A stretch of DNA of 64,000 nucleotides from Pedobacter sp. B4-66 (GTDB lineage Bacteria > Bacteroidota > Bacteroidia > Sphingobacteriales > Sphingobacteriaceae), in contig NZ_JAFVME010000017.1 of the NCBI RefSeq assembly GCF_018492665.1, forward strand, positions 1 to 64,000, read 5' to 3'. Below the pieces are notes generated by a model, which searched no databases, was not told where the DNA came from, and was given only the letters and a program-made list of their open reading frames with translations. Below, in pieces: positions 42,051 to 50,383 of the stretch. Position 1 is the stretch's first letter, and every line of letters starts with the position of its first letter. Both the position numbers and the translations under genes were made by a program.

Positions 42051-43802
42051 ATGATGATGAAGCAAAAAAACATTGCAATGTTACTGATGCTTTTTTTAAG
42101 CACAGGAGCATTTGCTCAAAAAAAACAACTTACTTATTGCAATCCAATTAACCTGGATTACGGCTATACCCCTATCCCAAATTTTGCTACGCAAGGAAAA
42201 CATAGGGCTACAGCCGATCCTGTTATCGTCACCTACAAAGGGGATTATTATTTGTTCTCTACCAACCAATGGGGCTACTGGTGGAGCAGTGATATGAATA
42301 ATTGGAAGTTTGTCTCTAAAAACTTCTTAAGGCCAGAACATAAGGTTTATGATGATCTTTGCGCCCCGTCAGTATGGGTACAAGGTGACACCATGCTTGT
42401 TTTTGGTTCTACCTATTCTAAAAACTTCCCTATCTGGATGAGTACAGATCCTAAAAAGAATGAATGGAAAGAAGCCGTTCACGAGTTTGAAATTGGAGGA
42501 TGGGACCCTGCTCATTTTGTTGACGACGACGGCAAGCTATACATGTATAATGGTAGCAGCAACAGTTATCCTTTATATGGAATTGAGCTAAATCGCAAAA
42601 CATTTGAGCCAATTGGCACCCGTAAAGAACTACTGCTGTTAAATCCGGAACGTTTTGGTTGGCAACGATTTGGCGAATATTTAGACAACACCTTTTTAGA
42701 TCCTTTTATGGAGGGTGCATGGGTAACAAAACACAATAGCAAATATTACCTTCAATATGGCGCTCCGGGAACAGAATTTAGTGGCTATGCTGATGGCGTA
42801 GCAGTTGGGCCTACCCCGCTAGGGCCATTTGAACATCAGTCGACACCTTTTTCATGGAAACCAGGTGGCTTTGCCCGTGGTGCAGGTCATGGCGCTACTT
42901 ATCAGGATAAATGGAACAATTACTGGCATGTTTCCACGATAGCCATCTCAGTAAAAAACAACTTTGAACGCCGTTTGGGTATCTGGCCTGCTGGGTTTGA
43001 TAAAGACGATGTAATGTATATGGATGCTGCCTTCGGCGATTATCCTCATTACTTGCCAACCGAAGCTCAGGATCATTTAAAAAGTGGCTTTACAGGATGG
43101 ATGCTATTAAACTACAATAAGCCTGTAACCGTATCCTCAACACTTGGATCATTCTATGCAAATAATGCAGTTGATGAAAGCATTAAAACTTATTGGAGTG
43201 CAAAAACAGCGGATAAAGGCGAATGGATTCAAACAGACCTTGGCAACGTGTCGACTGTAAATGCAGTACAGATTAACTACGCAGATCAGGATGCTGAATT
43301 TCTGGGTAAGCGACTAGACATTTATCATCAATACAAACTTTGGCACTCTACAGATGGTGTTAAATGGAAAGTTTTAAAGGACAAAAGTGCCAACAAAACT
43401 GATGTTCCTCATGATTATGTTGAGTTGGAACAGCCCGTTAAAGCACGATACATAAAACTGGAAAACATACATATGCCTACCGGTAAATTCGCCATTAGCG
43501 GTTTAAGGGTTTTCGGTAATGGAAACCAGTCGGCACCAAAAAGCGTCAAAGACTTTGTGGTACTAAGAACTGAAAAAGATAAGCGCAGTGCCTGGTTAAA
43601 ATGGGCTCCAGTAGAAGATGCTTATGCTTACAACATTTACATAGGCACTGAACCCGACAAGCTTTACAACTGTATTATGATACACAATACCAATGAATAT
43701 TGGTATAAAGGGATGGACAAAAATAAAACTTACTATTTTAGCATTGAAGCAATCAATGAGAGCGGAGTCGCTCCAAGAACAGAGGTTGCAAAAGTTAATT
43801 AG
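42051..43802 (+). CDS. GH43-like protein with discoidin and Fn3 domains
   Basis: 583 residues. Signal peptide, then a five-bladed propeller (about 25-345) with the GH43-type acidic residues: Asp in RATADPVIV, Asp in GGWDPAHFVDDDGK and Glu in FMEGAWVTKHNSKYY. A discoidin-like F5/8C beta-sandwich (about 360-480, AVDESIKTYWSAKT, EWIQTDLGNVSTV) and an Fn3-like module (about 490-583) follow. GH43 enzymes remove arabinofuranosyl or xylosyl side groups, but the substrate cannot be read here. It starts directly at the base after the previous stop (TAG ATG). Confidence 0.8.
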   Translation: MMMKQKNIAMLLMLFLSTGAFAQKKQLTYCNPINLDYGYTPIPNFATQGKHRATADPVIVTYKGDYYLFSTNQWGYWWSSDMNNWKFVSKNFLRPEHKVYDDLCAPSVWVQGDTMLVFGSTYSKNFPIWMSTDPKKNEWKEAVHEFEIGGWDPAHFVDDDGKLYMYNGSSNSYPLYGIELNRKTFEPIGTRKELLLLNPERFGWQRFGEYLDNTFLDPFMEGAWVTKHNSKYYLQYGAPGTEFSGYADGVAVGPTPLGPFEHQSTPFSWKPGGFARGAGHGATYQDKWNNYWHVSTIAISVKNNFERRLGIWPAGFDKDDVMYMDAAFGDYPHYLPTEAQDHLKSGFTGWMLLNYNKPVTVSSTLGSFYANNAVDESIKTYWSAKTADKGEWIQTDLGNVSTVNAVQINYADQDAEFLGKRLDIYHQYKLWHSTDGVKWKVLKDKSANKTDVPHDYVELEQPVKARYIKLENIHMPTGKFAISGLRVFGNGNQSAPKSVKDFVVLRTEKDKRSAWLKWAPVEDAYAYNIYIGTEPDKLYNCIMIHNTNEYWYKGMDKNKTYYFSIEAINESGVAPRTEVAKVN

Positions 43803-43813
43803 AAAAACAAATT

Positions 43814-44476
43814 ATGAAACATCACTTTTATTTCCGCCTGCTTTTTGTATTACTGGTAAGTCTGTCTGTTAACTCATTTGCCCAGAATAGACCTTTCTGG
43901 AATGATATCCAGAAATTTAAACATCAGGATAGTGTATCAATGCCTGCCAAAAACAAAGTTGTATTTGTGGGAAGCTCCTCTTTCACAAGGTGGGATGATC
44001 TCGAAACCGTTTTCAAAGATTACCATGCTATTAACCGTGGCTTTGGAGGCTCAACACTTGAACAGGCTAATGAATACATCAACGAACTTGTATTCGTCTA
44101 CAAACCTAAGCAGGTGGTAATTTATAGTGGAGAAAATGACATAGCCGAAGGAGCTAATACGGAGCAAACATATAACAGGTTTATTACCTTTTACACTAAC
44201 CTACGCAAAGGTCTTCCAAAGGCAAACATCATCTACATTTCTATGAAACTAAGTCCATCAAGGGCAAAGTTTACAGACAATGTAAACAAAGCAAACACAA
44301 TGATAAAAGAGTATATCGGCAAGCAAAAAAATACCCGCTTTATTGATGTAAACTCAAAAATGCTGGATAGCAATGGTACTCCAAGACCCGAATTGTTTGT
44401 CGAAGACATGCTACACATGAAACCAGAAGGGTATGCCATCTGGATAAAGGAAATAACACCCTATTTAAAGAAATAA
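43814..44476 (+). CDS. SGNH/GDSL hydrolase, secreted
   Basis: 220 residues: signal peptide (LLFVLLVSLSVNSFAQ), then block I VVFVGSSSF with the nucleophile Ser, block II NRGFGGSTL, block III YSGENDIAEGA (the GxND) and block V DMLHMKPEGYAIW with catalytic Asp and His. All four SGNH residues are present. Enzymes of this type in PULs remove acetyl or other ester groups from polysaccharides, and this is the likely role. It lies 11 nt after the GH43-like gene and 8 nt before the GH3 gene, well within the operon. Confidence 0.88.
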   Translation: MKHHFYFRLLFVLLVSLSVNSFAQNRPFWNDIQKFKHQDSVSMPAKNKVVFVGSSSFTRWDDLETVFKDYHAINRGFGGSTLEQANEYINELVFVYKPKQVVIYSGENDIAEGANTEQTYNRFITFYTNLRKGLPKANIIYISMKLSPSRAKFTDNVNKANTMIKEYIGKQKNTRFIDVNSKMLDSNGTPRPELFVEDMLHMKPEGYAIWIKEITPYLKK

Positions 44477-44484
44477 CACAAAAA

Positions 44485-46782
44485 ATGAAAACATCTCACT
44501 TACTATTCTTGTCTATATTTTTCTGTTCCAGCGCAACATATGCGCAACAGAAAACAAAAGTTTCCACCGCTGATCAAAAGATGAATGCTTTTATCAGTAA
44601 TCTATTATCTAAAATGACTTTAGATGAAAAGATAGGTCAACTTAATTTACTAACCGGTGGTGAAGCAACCACAGGATCAGTAGTAAGTACAGATGTCGAA
44701 AGTAAGATAAAAAAAGGCCAGGTAGGTGGTATGTTTAGCTTTACAACGCCTCAGAAAATCCGTAAGGCTCAAGAGATTGCTGTAAATCAAAGCAGACTTA
44801 AAATCCCTATTATTTTTGGGCAGGATGTGATCCATGGATACAAAACCACCTTCCCTATTCCATTGGCTTTGTCTTGTACCTGGGATATGTCGCTGATACA
44901 AAAAACAGCCCGTATAGCTGCAGTTGAAGCCACTGCTGACGGTCTAAACTGGACTTTCTCTCCAATGGTTGATATTTCAAGAGACCCTCGTTGGGGAAGA
45001 ATCTCTGAAGGATCAGGAGAGGATACTTATTTAGGCAGCCAAATTGCCAAGGCTATGATTAAGGGTTATCAGGGAGATGATCTTTCTAAATACAACACCA
45101 TGATGGCTTGTGTAAAACACTTTGCTTTATATGGCGCTGCAGAAGCTGGAAGAGATTACAACACTACAGACATGAGTTTGGACAGAATGTATAACGAATA
45201 CCTCCCTCCTTACAAAGCTGCTATTGATGCTGGTGCCGGAAGTGTGATGACTTCGTTTAATGATATAAATGGTGTACCTGCTACTGCTAACAAGTGGTTA
45301 ATGACGGATTTATTGCGTAAACAATGGGGTTTTAAAGGTTTTGTTGTTACAGACTACACCGCGGTAAATGAACTGATAGACCATGGTTTAGGTGATTTAC
45401 AAGCTGTATCTGCTTTATCATTAAACGCTGGTGTTGATATGGATATGGTTGGAGAAGGATTTTTAACGACCCTAAAAAAATCGGTACAAGAAGGAAAAGT
45501 AAAAACACAACAAATCGACAATGCTTGCCGCCTTGTGTTAGAAGCTAAATATAAGTTAGGTTTATTTGAAGATCCATACCGTTATTGCAACGAAGAGCGT
45601 GCAAAAACAGAAATACTTAAACCAGAGAATTTACAATTTGCACGTGAGGCTGCAACTCAATCATTTGTATTGTTAAAAAACGACAATCAAACATTACCTC
45701 TTAAAAAAACTGGTACAGTTGCTTTAATTGGGCCTTTGGCTAACACTGGTTCTAATATGCCTGGTACCTGGAGTGTAAATAGTGATTTAGCCAATACTTC
45801 GTCTCTTTTAGATGGAATGAAAGCTACTTTGGGTTCAGATGTTAAAATATTACACAGTTTGGGTTCTAACTTATTAGCCGACGAAGAGTATCAAAAAAGA
45901 GCAACCATGTTTGGTCGTGATATTCCAAGAGACAATCGTCCTGAAGAAGAAGTGATCAAAGAAGCTCTTGATATAGCTAAACAAGCTGATGTTGTTATTG
46001 CTGCTCTTGGTGAAAGCTCAGAAATGAGTGGCGAAAGCTCTAGCCGTACCGACCTGGAAATTCCACAGGTTCAAAAACGTTTATTGCAAGCTTTACTTAA
46101 AACAGGAAAACCGGTTGTATTGGTTCTGTTTAGCGGTCGCCCATTAGTTTTAAATTGGGAGAACCAGAATGTTCCAGCAATACTTAATGTTTGGTTTGGT
46201 GGTACAGAAGCAGCGAAAGCCATTACCGATGTATTATTTGGTGATGTTAATCCTTCGGGAAAACTAACTACTACTTTCCCTCAAAATGTTGGTCAGATAC
46301 CTTTATACTACAGTCATAAAAATACTGGTCGCCCGTTAGAAGATGGCAAATGGTTTTCTAAATTCCGCTCTAATTACATTGATGTGAGCAACGATCCGTT
46401 GTATCCTTTTGGATATGGATTGAGCTATACCACCTTTGATTATAGTGATATAAAATTGGATAAAAGTAGCTTTAAAGCTGGCGAAACCATCAACGCAAGT
46501 GTTGTGGTAAAAAATACCGGAGCTAGAGAAGGAAAAGAAGTAGTTCAGCTTTACATCAGAGATCTTGTTGGTAGTTCTACCCGTCCGGTTAAAGAACTAA
46601 AGCATTTTGAAAAGATTAGCTTAAAGGCTGGGGAAAGCAAAACAGTTACTTTCAAAATTACGGTTGATGACCTGAAATTCTTTAACTCTGATTTAAAATT
46701 TGTAGCGGAACCTGGAGATTTTAAAGTGTTTATCGGCACAAATTCAAGAGATGTAAAAACGAGTCAGTTTATATTACGTTAA
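44485..46782 (+). CDS. bglX: GH3 beta-glucosidase, BglX-like
   Basis: 765 residues with signal peptide (LLFLSIFFCSSATYAQ). The order is GH3 N-terminal barrel, GH3 C-terminal sandwich, Fn3-like domain. The nucleophile Asp is in GFKGFVVTDYTAVNEL; the acid/base Glu is likely in GESSEMSGESSSRTD. DISRDPRWGRISEGSGED and YPFGYGLSYTTFDY are classical BglX segments. It removes terminal glucose from beta-gluco-oligosaccharides in the periplasm. In the Chitinophaga and Bacteroides beta-1,2-glucan loci a GH3 enzyme similarly accompanies the GH144 enzyme. Confidence 0.93.
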   Translation: MKTSHLLFLSIFFCSSATYAQQKTKVSTADQKMNAFISNLLSKMTLDEKIGQLNLLTGGEATTGSVVSTDVESKIKKGQVGGMFSFTTPQKIRKAQEIAVNQSRLKIPIIFGQDVIHGYKTTFPIPLALSCTWDMSLIQKTARIAAVEATADGLNWTFSPMVDISRDPRWGRISEGSGEDTYLGSQIAKAMIKGYQGDDLSKYNTMMACVKHFALYGAAEAGRDYNTTDMSLDRMYNEYLPPYKAAIDAGAGSVMTSFNDINGVPATANKWLMTDLLRKQWGFKGFVVTDYTAVNELIDHGLGDLQAVSALSLNAGVDMDMVGEGFLTTLKKSVQEGKVKTQQIDNACRLVLEAKYKLGLFEDPYRYCNEERAKTEILKPENLQFAREAATQSFVLLKNDNQTLPLKKTGTVALIGPLANTGSNMPGTWSVNSDLANTSSLLDGMKATLGSDVKILHSLGSNLLADEEYQKRATMFGRDIPRDNRPEEEVIKEALDIAKQADVVIAALGESSEMSGESSSRTDLEIPQVQKRLLQALLKTGKPVVLVLFSGRPLVLNWENQNVPAILNVWFGGTEAAKAITDVLFGDVNPSGKLTTTFPQNVGQIPLYYSHKNTGRPLEDGKWFSKFRSNYIDVSNDPLYPFGYGLSYTTFDYSDIKLDKSSFKAGETINASVVVKNTGAREGKEVVQLYIRDLVGSSTRPVKELKHFEKISLKAGESKTVTFKITVDDLKFFNSDLKFVAEPGDFKVFIGTNSRDVKTSQFILR

Positions 46783-46847
46783 GTATTATCAATCGAGTAA
46801 CAATGGTTCTATTCTCCAATGCCTATAAAATTTCATAGTTTAGTATC

Positions 46848-47630
46848 ATGAACAGGATTAAATTAACCACACTTATAGTTTTGCTATTGGGATTGAATAG
46901 TAAGGCGCAAGATTTCAAGAAATATGAATCGGGGAGTTTTATTAAAGGGAAGGACAGCATTCCTTATAGAATTCTGTTTCCTGAGAATTTTGATGCAAAT
47001 CAGAAATACCCAATCCTGTTCGTTTTACATGGAAGCGGAGAAAGAGGCAATGACAATGAGAAACAACTAACTCATGGAGGCAAGTTGTTTTTGAAAGAAA
47101 GTGTTCGTAAAAAGTTCCCAGCTATAGTCGTATTCCCTCAGTGTAGCAATGATAGCTTTTGGGCAAATGTTAAATTTGAAAGCAATGATGGTTCCAAGCG
47201 AGAATTTAATTTCCAACCCGGAGGTAAACCAACTAAAGCCATGCATGCACTGCTAGGTATGATAGATAACTTTTTGGATAAGCCTTATGTTGATAATAAA
47301 AAGGTTTACATAGGCGGCTTATCTATGGGAGGCATGGGTACTTACGAATTATTGAGACGTAAACGCAGAACATTTGCCGCTGCTTTTTCTATTTGTGGGG
47401 GAGACAACATAGCCAATGTTCAGAAGTATAAAAAAGTTCCTTTATGGATTTTTCATGGAGAAAAAGATGATGTAGTACCGGTAGCACTATCAACCTCAAT
47501 TGCAGATCAATTAAAAGTATTGGGAAAAACTCCAAAAATAACACTGTATCCTGAAGCGAATCACAACAGTTGGGACTCTGCCTTTGCAGAGCCTGAACTG
47601 TTGTCATGGTTATTATCTAACCAGAAATAA
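46848..47630 (+). CDS. Secreted alpha/beta hydrolase (esterase/peptidase-like)
   Basis: 260 residues, signal peptide (TTLIVLLLGLNSKAQ). The catalytic Ser sits in GGLSMGGMGTYELL, the Asp probably in GEKDDVVPVALS and the His in EANHNSWDSAF. The oxyanion region reads LFVLHGSGERGND, typical of COG4099 predicted peptidase/carboxylesterase proteins. It probably cleaves an ester on the imported glycan; some relatives are feruloyl or acetyl esterases. The gap after GH3 is 65 nt, so it may have its own weak promoter, but it belongs to the same strand run. Confidence 0.8.
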   Translation: MNRIKLTTLIVLLLGLNSKAQDFKKYESGSFIKGKDSIPYRILFPENFDANQKYPILFVLHGSGERGNDNEKQLTHGGKLFLKESVRKKFPAIVVFPQCSNDSFWANVKFESNDGSKREFNFQPGGKPTKAMHALLGMIDNFLDKPYVDNKKVYIGGLSMGGMGTYELLRRKRRTFAAAFSICGGDNIANVQKYKKVPLWIFHGEKDDVVPVALSTSIADQLKVLGKTPKITLYPEANHNSWDSAFAEPELLSWLLSNQK

Positions 47631-47639
47631 TGGGTTTTT

Positions 47640-47665
47640 ATATGGCAGAATTTATTCTGCCATAT
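47640..47665 (-). other. Hairpin spanning the yebC stop codon
   Basis: A 26-base palindrome (arms at 47640-47651 and 47654-47665) in which the yebC TAA stop lies at the tip. No U-run on either side, so it is not a standard terminator; it lies where the esterase and yebC genes converge and may protect or process the mRNA ends. Confidence 0.5.
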
Positions 47666-48380
47666 TGTGATAAACGGCTTGAACGTCATCGTCCTCTTCC
47701 AGTTTATCTATTAGTTTCAGTACATCTGCAGCTTGTTCTTCAGTCACTTCATGACTAGATAAAGCGATACGTTCCAGTTTGGCACTTTTTAATTCGAGAC
47801 CTTTTTCTTCCAATGCTTTTTGCAGTGTTCCAAAGTTTTCAAAAGGGCCTTGTGCTACCGCAATGTCATTACCCTCTTCATCAGCCTCCACATAAAGTTC
47901 TTCCAATCCTGCATCAATCAATTCAAACTCCAGTTCTTCCAAATCCAGGTTCTCAGGAGGAACAAATCTGAATATTGATTTTCTGTTAAACACAAAATCC
48001 AGTGAGCCTGTTTTACCTAAAGTGCCATTTGTTTTATTGAAATAGCTACGCACATTCGCAACTGTTCTGTTGGTATTATCAGTAGCCGTCTCAATCAGTA
48101 CCGCTACACCGTGTGGCGCATAACCTTCATAAACGATTTCTTCATAGTTGGCCATGCTTTTATCAGAAGCCCTTTTAATGGCTGCCTCTACACGGTCTTT
48201 TGGCATATTTACCGCTTTAGCATTTTGCATTGCAGTACGTAAGCGTGAATTTGTTTCGGGATGAGGCCCAGCATCTTTCACCGCCATCACGATATCTTTA
48301 CCTATCCTGGTAAATTGTACGGCCATTTTGGCCCAACGTTTAAATTTTCTTTCTTTTCTGAACTCAAATGCTCTTCCCAT
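47652..48380 (-). CDS. YebC/PmpR family protein
   Basis: 242 residues, the normal length. MGRAFEFRKERKFKRWAKM at the N-terminus, then ARKE-like RIGKDIVMAVK, PETNSRLRTAMQNAKAVNMP, YEGYAPHGVAVLIETATDN and NKTNGTLGKTGSLDFVF, all YebC signatures. Members act as DNA-binding regulators or, as more recently shown, as ribosome-associated factors that help translation of proline stretches. Which applies here cannot be told from sequence; the N-terminal domain varies from E. coli YebC. Single gene, preceded by a large palindrome. Confidence 0.92.
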   Translation of the reverse strand: MGRAFEFRKERKFKRWAKMAVQFTRIGKDIVMAVKDAGPHPETNSRLRTAMQNAKAVNMPKDRVEAAIKRASDKSMANYEEIVYEGYAPHGVAVLIETATDNTNRTVANVRSYFNKTNGTLGKTGSLDFVFNRKSIFRFVPPENLDLEELEFELIDAGLEELYVEADEEGNDIAVAQGPFENFGTLQKALEEKGLELKSAKLERIALSSHEVTEEQAADVLKLIDKLEEDDDVQAVYHNMAE

Positions 48381-48403
48381 TTTATTTTATTTGGTGGTTA
48401 TTT

Positions 48404-48489
48404 AGTATCTAGTAGTTAGCACTTAGACAGGATTGAATTGTTGAAAATTTACCAAACGCACCCAGTCTAAGTACTAATTACTATCTACT
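48404..48489. repeat. Large imperfect palindrome with degenerate TAGTA motifs
   Basis: 25-base arms at 48404-48428 and 48465-48489 match at 21 of 25 positions as inverted repeats, around a 36-nt loop. Additional TAGTA-like words (TAGTAGCTAGTA on the minus strand near 48490-48502) extend the pattern toward the tdh stop. It lies between tdh and yebC on the same strand and may be a small dispersed palindrome, a terminator-like element or the remains of one. Confidence 0.6.
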
Positions 48490-48505
48490 CCTTCATTACT
48501 AGCTA

Positions 48506-49450
48506 CTATTTTTTTAAATTATTAATCATTTCAATTGCAAGCCTTTCAAGATTAAACTCTGGCTTCCATCCCCATTCTTTCATTGCATAACTATCGTCAA
48601 TAGACCTAGGCCAGCTATCTGCAATGTTTTGACGGGGGTCATTTTCGGCGTAAGTTAATGTAAATTCTGGAATATGTTTTCTGATCTCAGCCGCTAAAAT
48701 CTCTGGTGTAAAACTTACTCCTGCAAAATTATAGCTGGATCGAATAGTAATTTTTGAAGCATCCGCATCCATCAATTCAATTGTCCCGCGGATAGCATCA
48801 TCCATATACATCATCGGCAACTCTGTTGCAGCATTTAAAAATGATGCGTAAGTACCTTTTTTTAATGCATCATGAAAAATGTGGATGGCATAATCTGTAG
48901 TTCCTCCACCCGGTGCAGCTTTCCAGCTTATTAAACCAGGATAGCGAATACTGCGCACATCTAAATTATATTTTTGGTGATAATATTCACACCAGCGCTC
49001 TCCTGCAAGTTTACTAATTCCGTAAACTGTATTAGGATCCATTACACAAAACTGAGGTGTATTGTCTTTAGGTGAATTTGGCCCAAATACAGCGATGGAA
49101 CTTGGCCAGTAAACCTTTGCCGTTTGGTAAGTAATTGCCAGATCTAAAATATTAAGCAATCCATTCATATTTAAATCCCAGGCAAGCTTAGGATTTTGCT
49201 CTCCCGTGGCCGACAACAATGCCGCCAACAAATAAACATGTGTAGGTTTATACTTCTGAAAAATAGAATTTAAAGTATCTTTTTCCAGAACATTTACAAA
49301 TTCAAAAGGCCCTGAGTTTTTGATGTCATAGTCAGGTCGGCGAATATCGCACGCAACTACATTTGACTCTCCGTACACTTTGCGTAGAGCCGTTACCAGC
49401 TCCGTGCCTATCTGACCGTTAGAACCTAATACTACTATTTTCTCTGCCAT
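48506..49450 (-). CDS. tdh: L-threonine 3-dehydrogenase, short-chain type
   Basis: 314 residues from the ATG at 49448-49450. Extended SDR: IVVLGSNGQIGTELVTAL for NAD, WPSSIAVFGPNSP, then the catalytic YGISKLAGE. IRYPGLISWKAAPGGGTTDY is characteristic of short-chain threonine dehydrogenases as in Flavobacterium and animal TDH. It makes 2-amino-3-oxobutyrate, the substrate of Kbl. A longer frame from a TTG at 49489 is rejected because a consensus promoter lies at 49469-49500. Confidence 0.88.
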   Translation of the reverse strand: MAEKIVVLGSNGQIGTELVTALRKVYGESNVVACDIRRPDYDIKNSGPFEFVNVLEKDTLNSIFQKYKPTHVYLLAALLSATGEQNPKLAWDLNMNGLLNILDLAITYQTAKVYWPSSIAVFGPNSPKDNTPQFCVMDPNTVYGISKLAGERWCEYYHQKYNLDVRSIRYPGLISWKAAPGGGTTDYAIHIFHDALKKGTYASFLNAATELPMMYMDDAIRGTIELMDADASKITIRSSYNFAGVSFTPEILAAEIRKHIPEFTLTYAENDPRQNIADSWPRSIDDSYAMKEWGWKPEFNLERLAIEMINNLKK

Positions 49451-49468
49451 GACTGACTTGGATTTTGA

Positions 49469-49500
49469 CAAAAGTAAATAATTGAACAATCCTATTCAAA
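49469..49500 (-). promoter_or_regulatory. Consensus promoter of tdh
   Basis: On the minus strand TTTG (49497-49500), 20 nt, TACTTTTG (49469-49476). Full match to the Bacteroidota consensus; the ATG follows 18 nt downstream. Confidence 0.65.
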
Positions 49501-49717
49501 AATGTTTACTGCAATAACCATTTTCACTTGCCAAAAACTCTAAATACAGATACTCAAAGAGATGGATTTTCGTTAATTTTAAAACTGCCTTTATTAAGTA
49601 ACAAAAACATTATATATTTACTTTAATTGTGTATTTAGAACACTAACTATTTATTTTTTCTTAATATTACAAAACAAAACACACTTAGAATACACCAAAA
49701 CACCTAAACCGCCAAAT

Positions 49718-50365
49718 ATGGACAGACGAGAAGCAGTGAGGAATATGGCCTTCCTAATGGGAGGAGCTTTATCTGCAACTACGATAGGAGTATTTCTTGA
49801 TAGTTGCAACTCACCATCTACTAAAACCAAAGGCAACTTATTTGCCGATGAACAGCTTAAGCTGATTACCGAAGTTGCCGACATCATTATTCCTACCACA
49901 AGTTCGCCAGGTGCAAAAGCGGCAGGTGTGGGCCCATTTATCGCATTAATGGTAAAAGATTGTTATCCTGAGGATGCGCAAAATACATTTGTAAAAGGCT
50001 TAGATGATCTTGAAAAACAATCTAAAGATCAATTTCAAAAATCTTTCCTGGAAATTTCTCCTGAGCAACGCACACAATTGCTTAGCAAACTTAGAGAAGA
50101 GACTATTGCCGCTACCAAAGCAGAGCAAGAAACTCTTGATAAGCAAAAAGAGGCAGATGCAGCAAAACAAAAAGGTTTTGCATCAATCCTACCAAAAGAC
50201 AAGCCGAAAACAGAACCACGTTTCTTCTCTATCATCAGAGATTTAACCTTACTAGGTTATTTCACTTCCGAGATTGGAGCAACAAAAGCAATGGCTTACG
50301 TTGATATCCCTGGCCGCTATGACGGCTGTGTGGATTTAAAACCTGGTCAAAAAGTTTGGGCATAA
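49718..50365 (+). CDS. Gluconate 2-dehydrogenase subunit 3-like small subunit
   Basis: 215 residues. The Tat-like start MDRREAVRNMAFLMGGALS and Cys in LDSCNSPS suggest export, possibly as lipoprotein. The domain matches gluconate 2-dehydrogenase subunit 3 (ADEQLKLITEVADIIIPTTS, GPFIALMVKDCY, YFTSEIGATKAMAYVDIPGRYDGCV in parts). Such small subunits carry and export the GMC flavin subunit encoded 18 nt downstream. The pair with the cytochrome resembles periplasmic glucoside 3-dehydrogenase. A central Lys, Gln and Ala rich insert (about residues 128-165) is unusual. Confidence 0.88.
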   Translation: MDRREAVRNMAFLMGGALSATTIGVFLDSCNSPSTKTKGNLFADEQLKLITEVADIIIPTTSSPGAKAAGVGPFIALMVKDCYPEDAQNTFVKGLDDLEKQSKDQFQKSFLEISPEQRTQLLSKLREETIAATKAEQETLDKQKEADAAKQKGFASILPKDKPKTEPRFFSIIRDLTLLGYFTSEIGATKAMAYVDIPGRYDGCVDLKPGQKVWA

Positions 50366-50383
50366 ACCTTTTATAACATTAAA

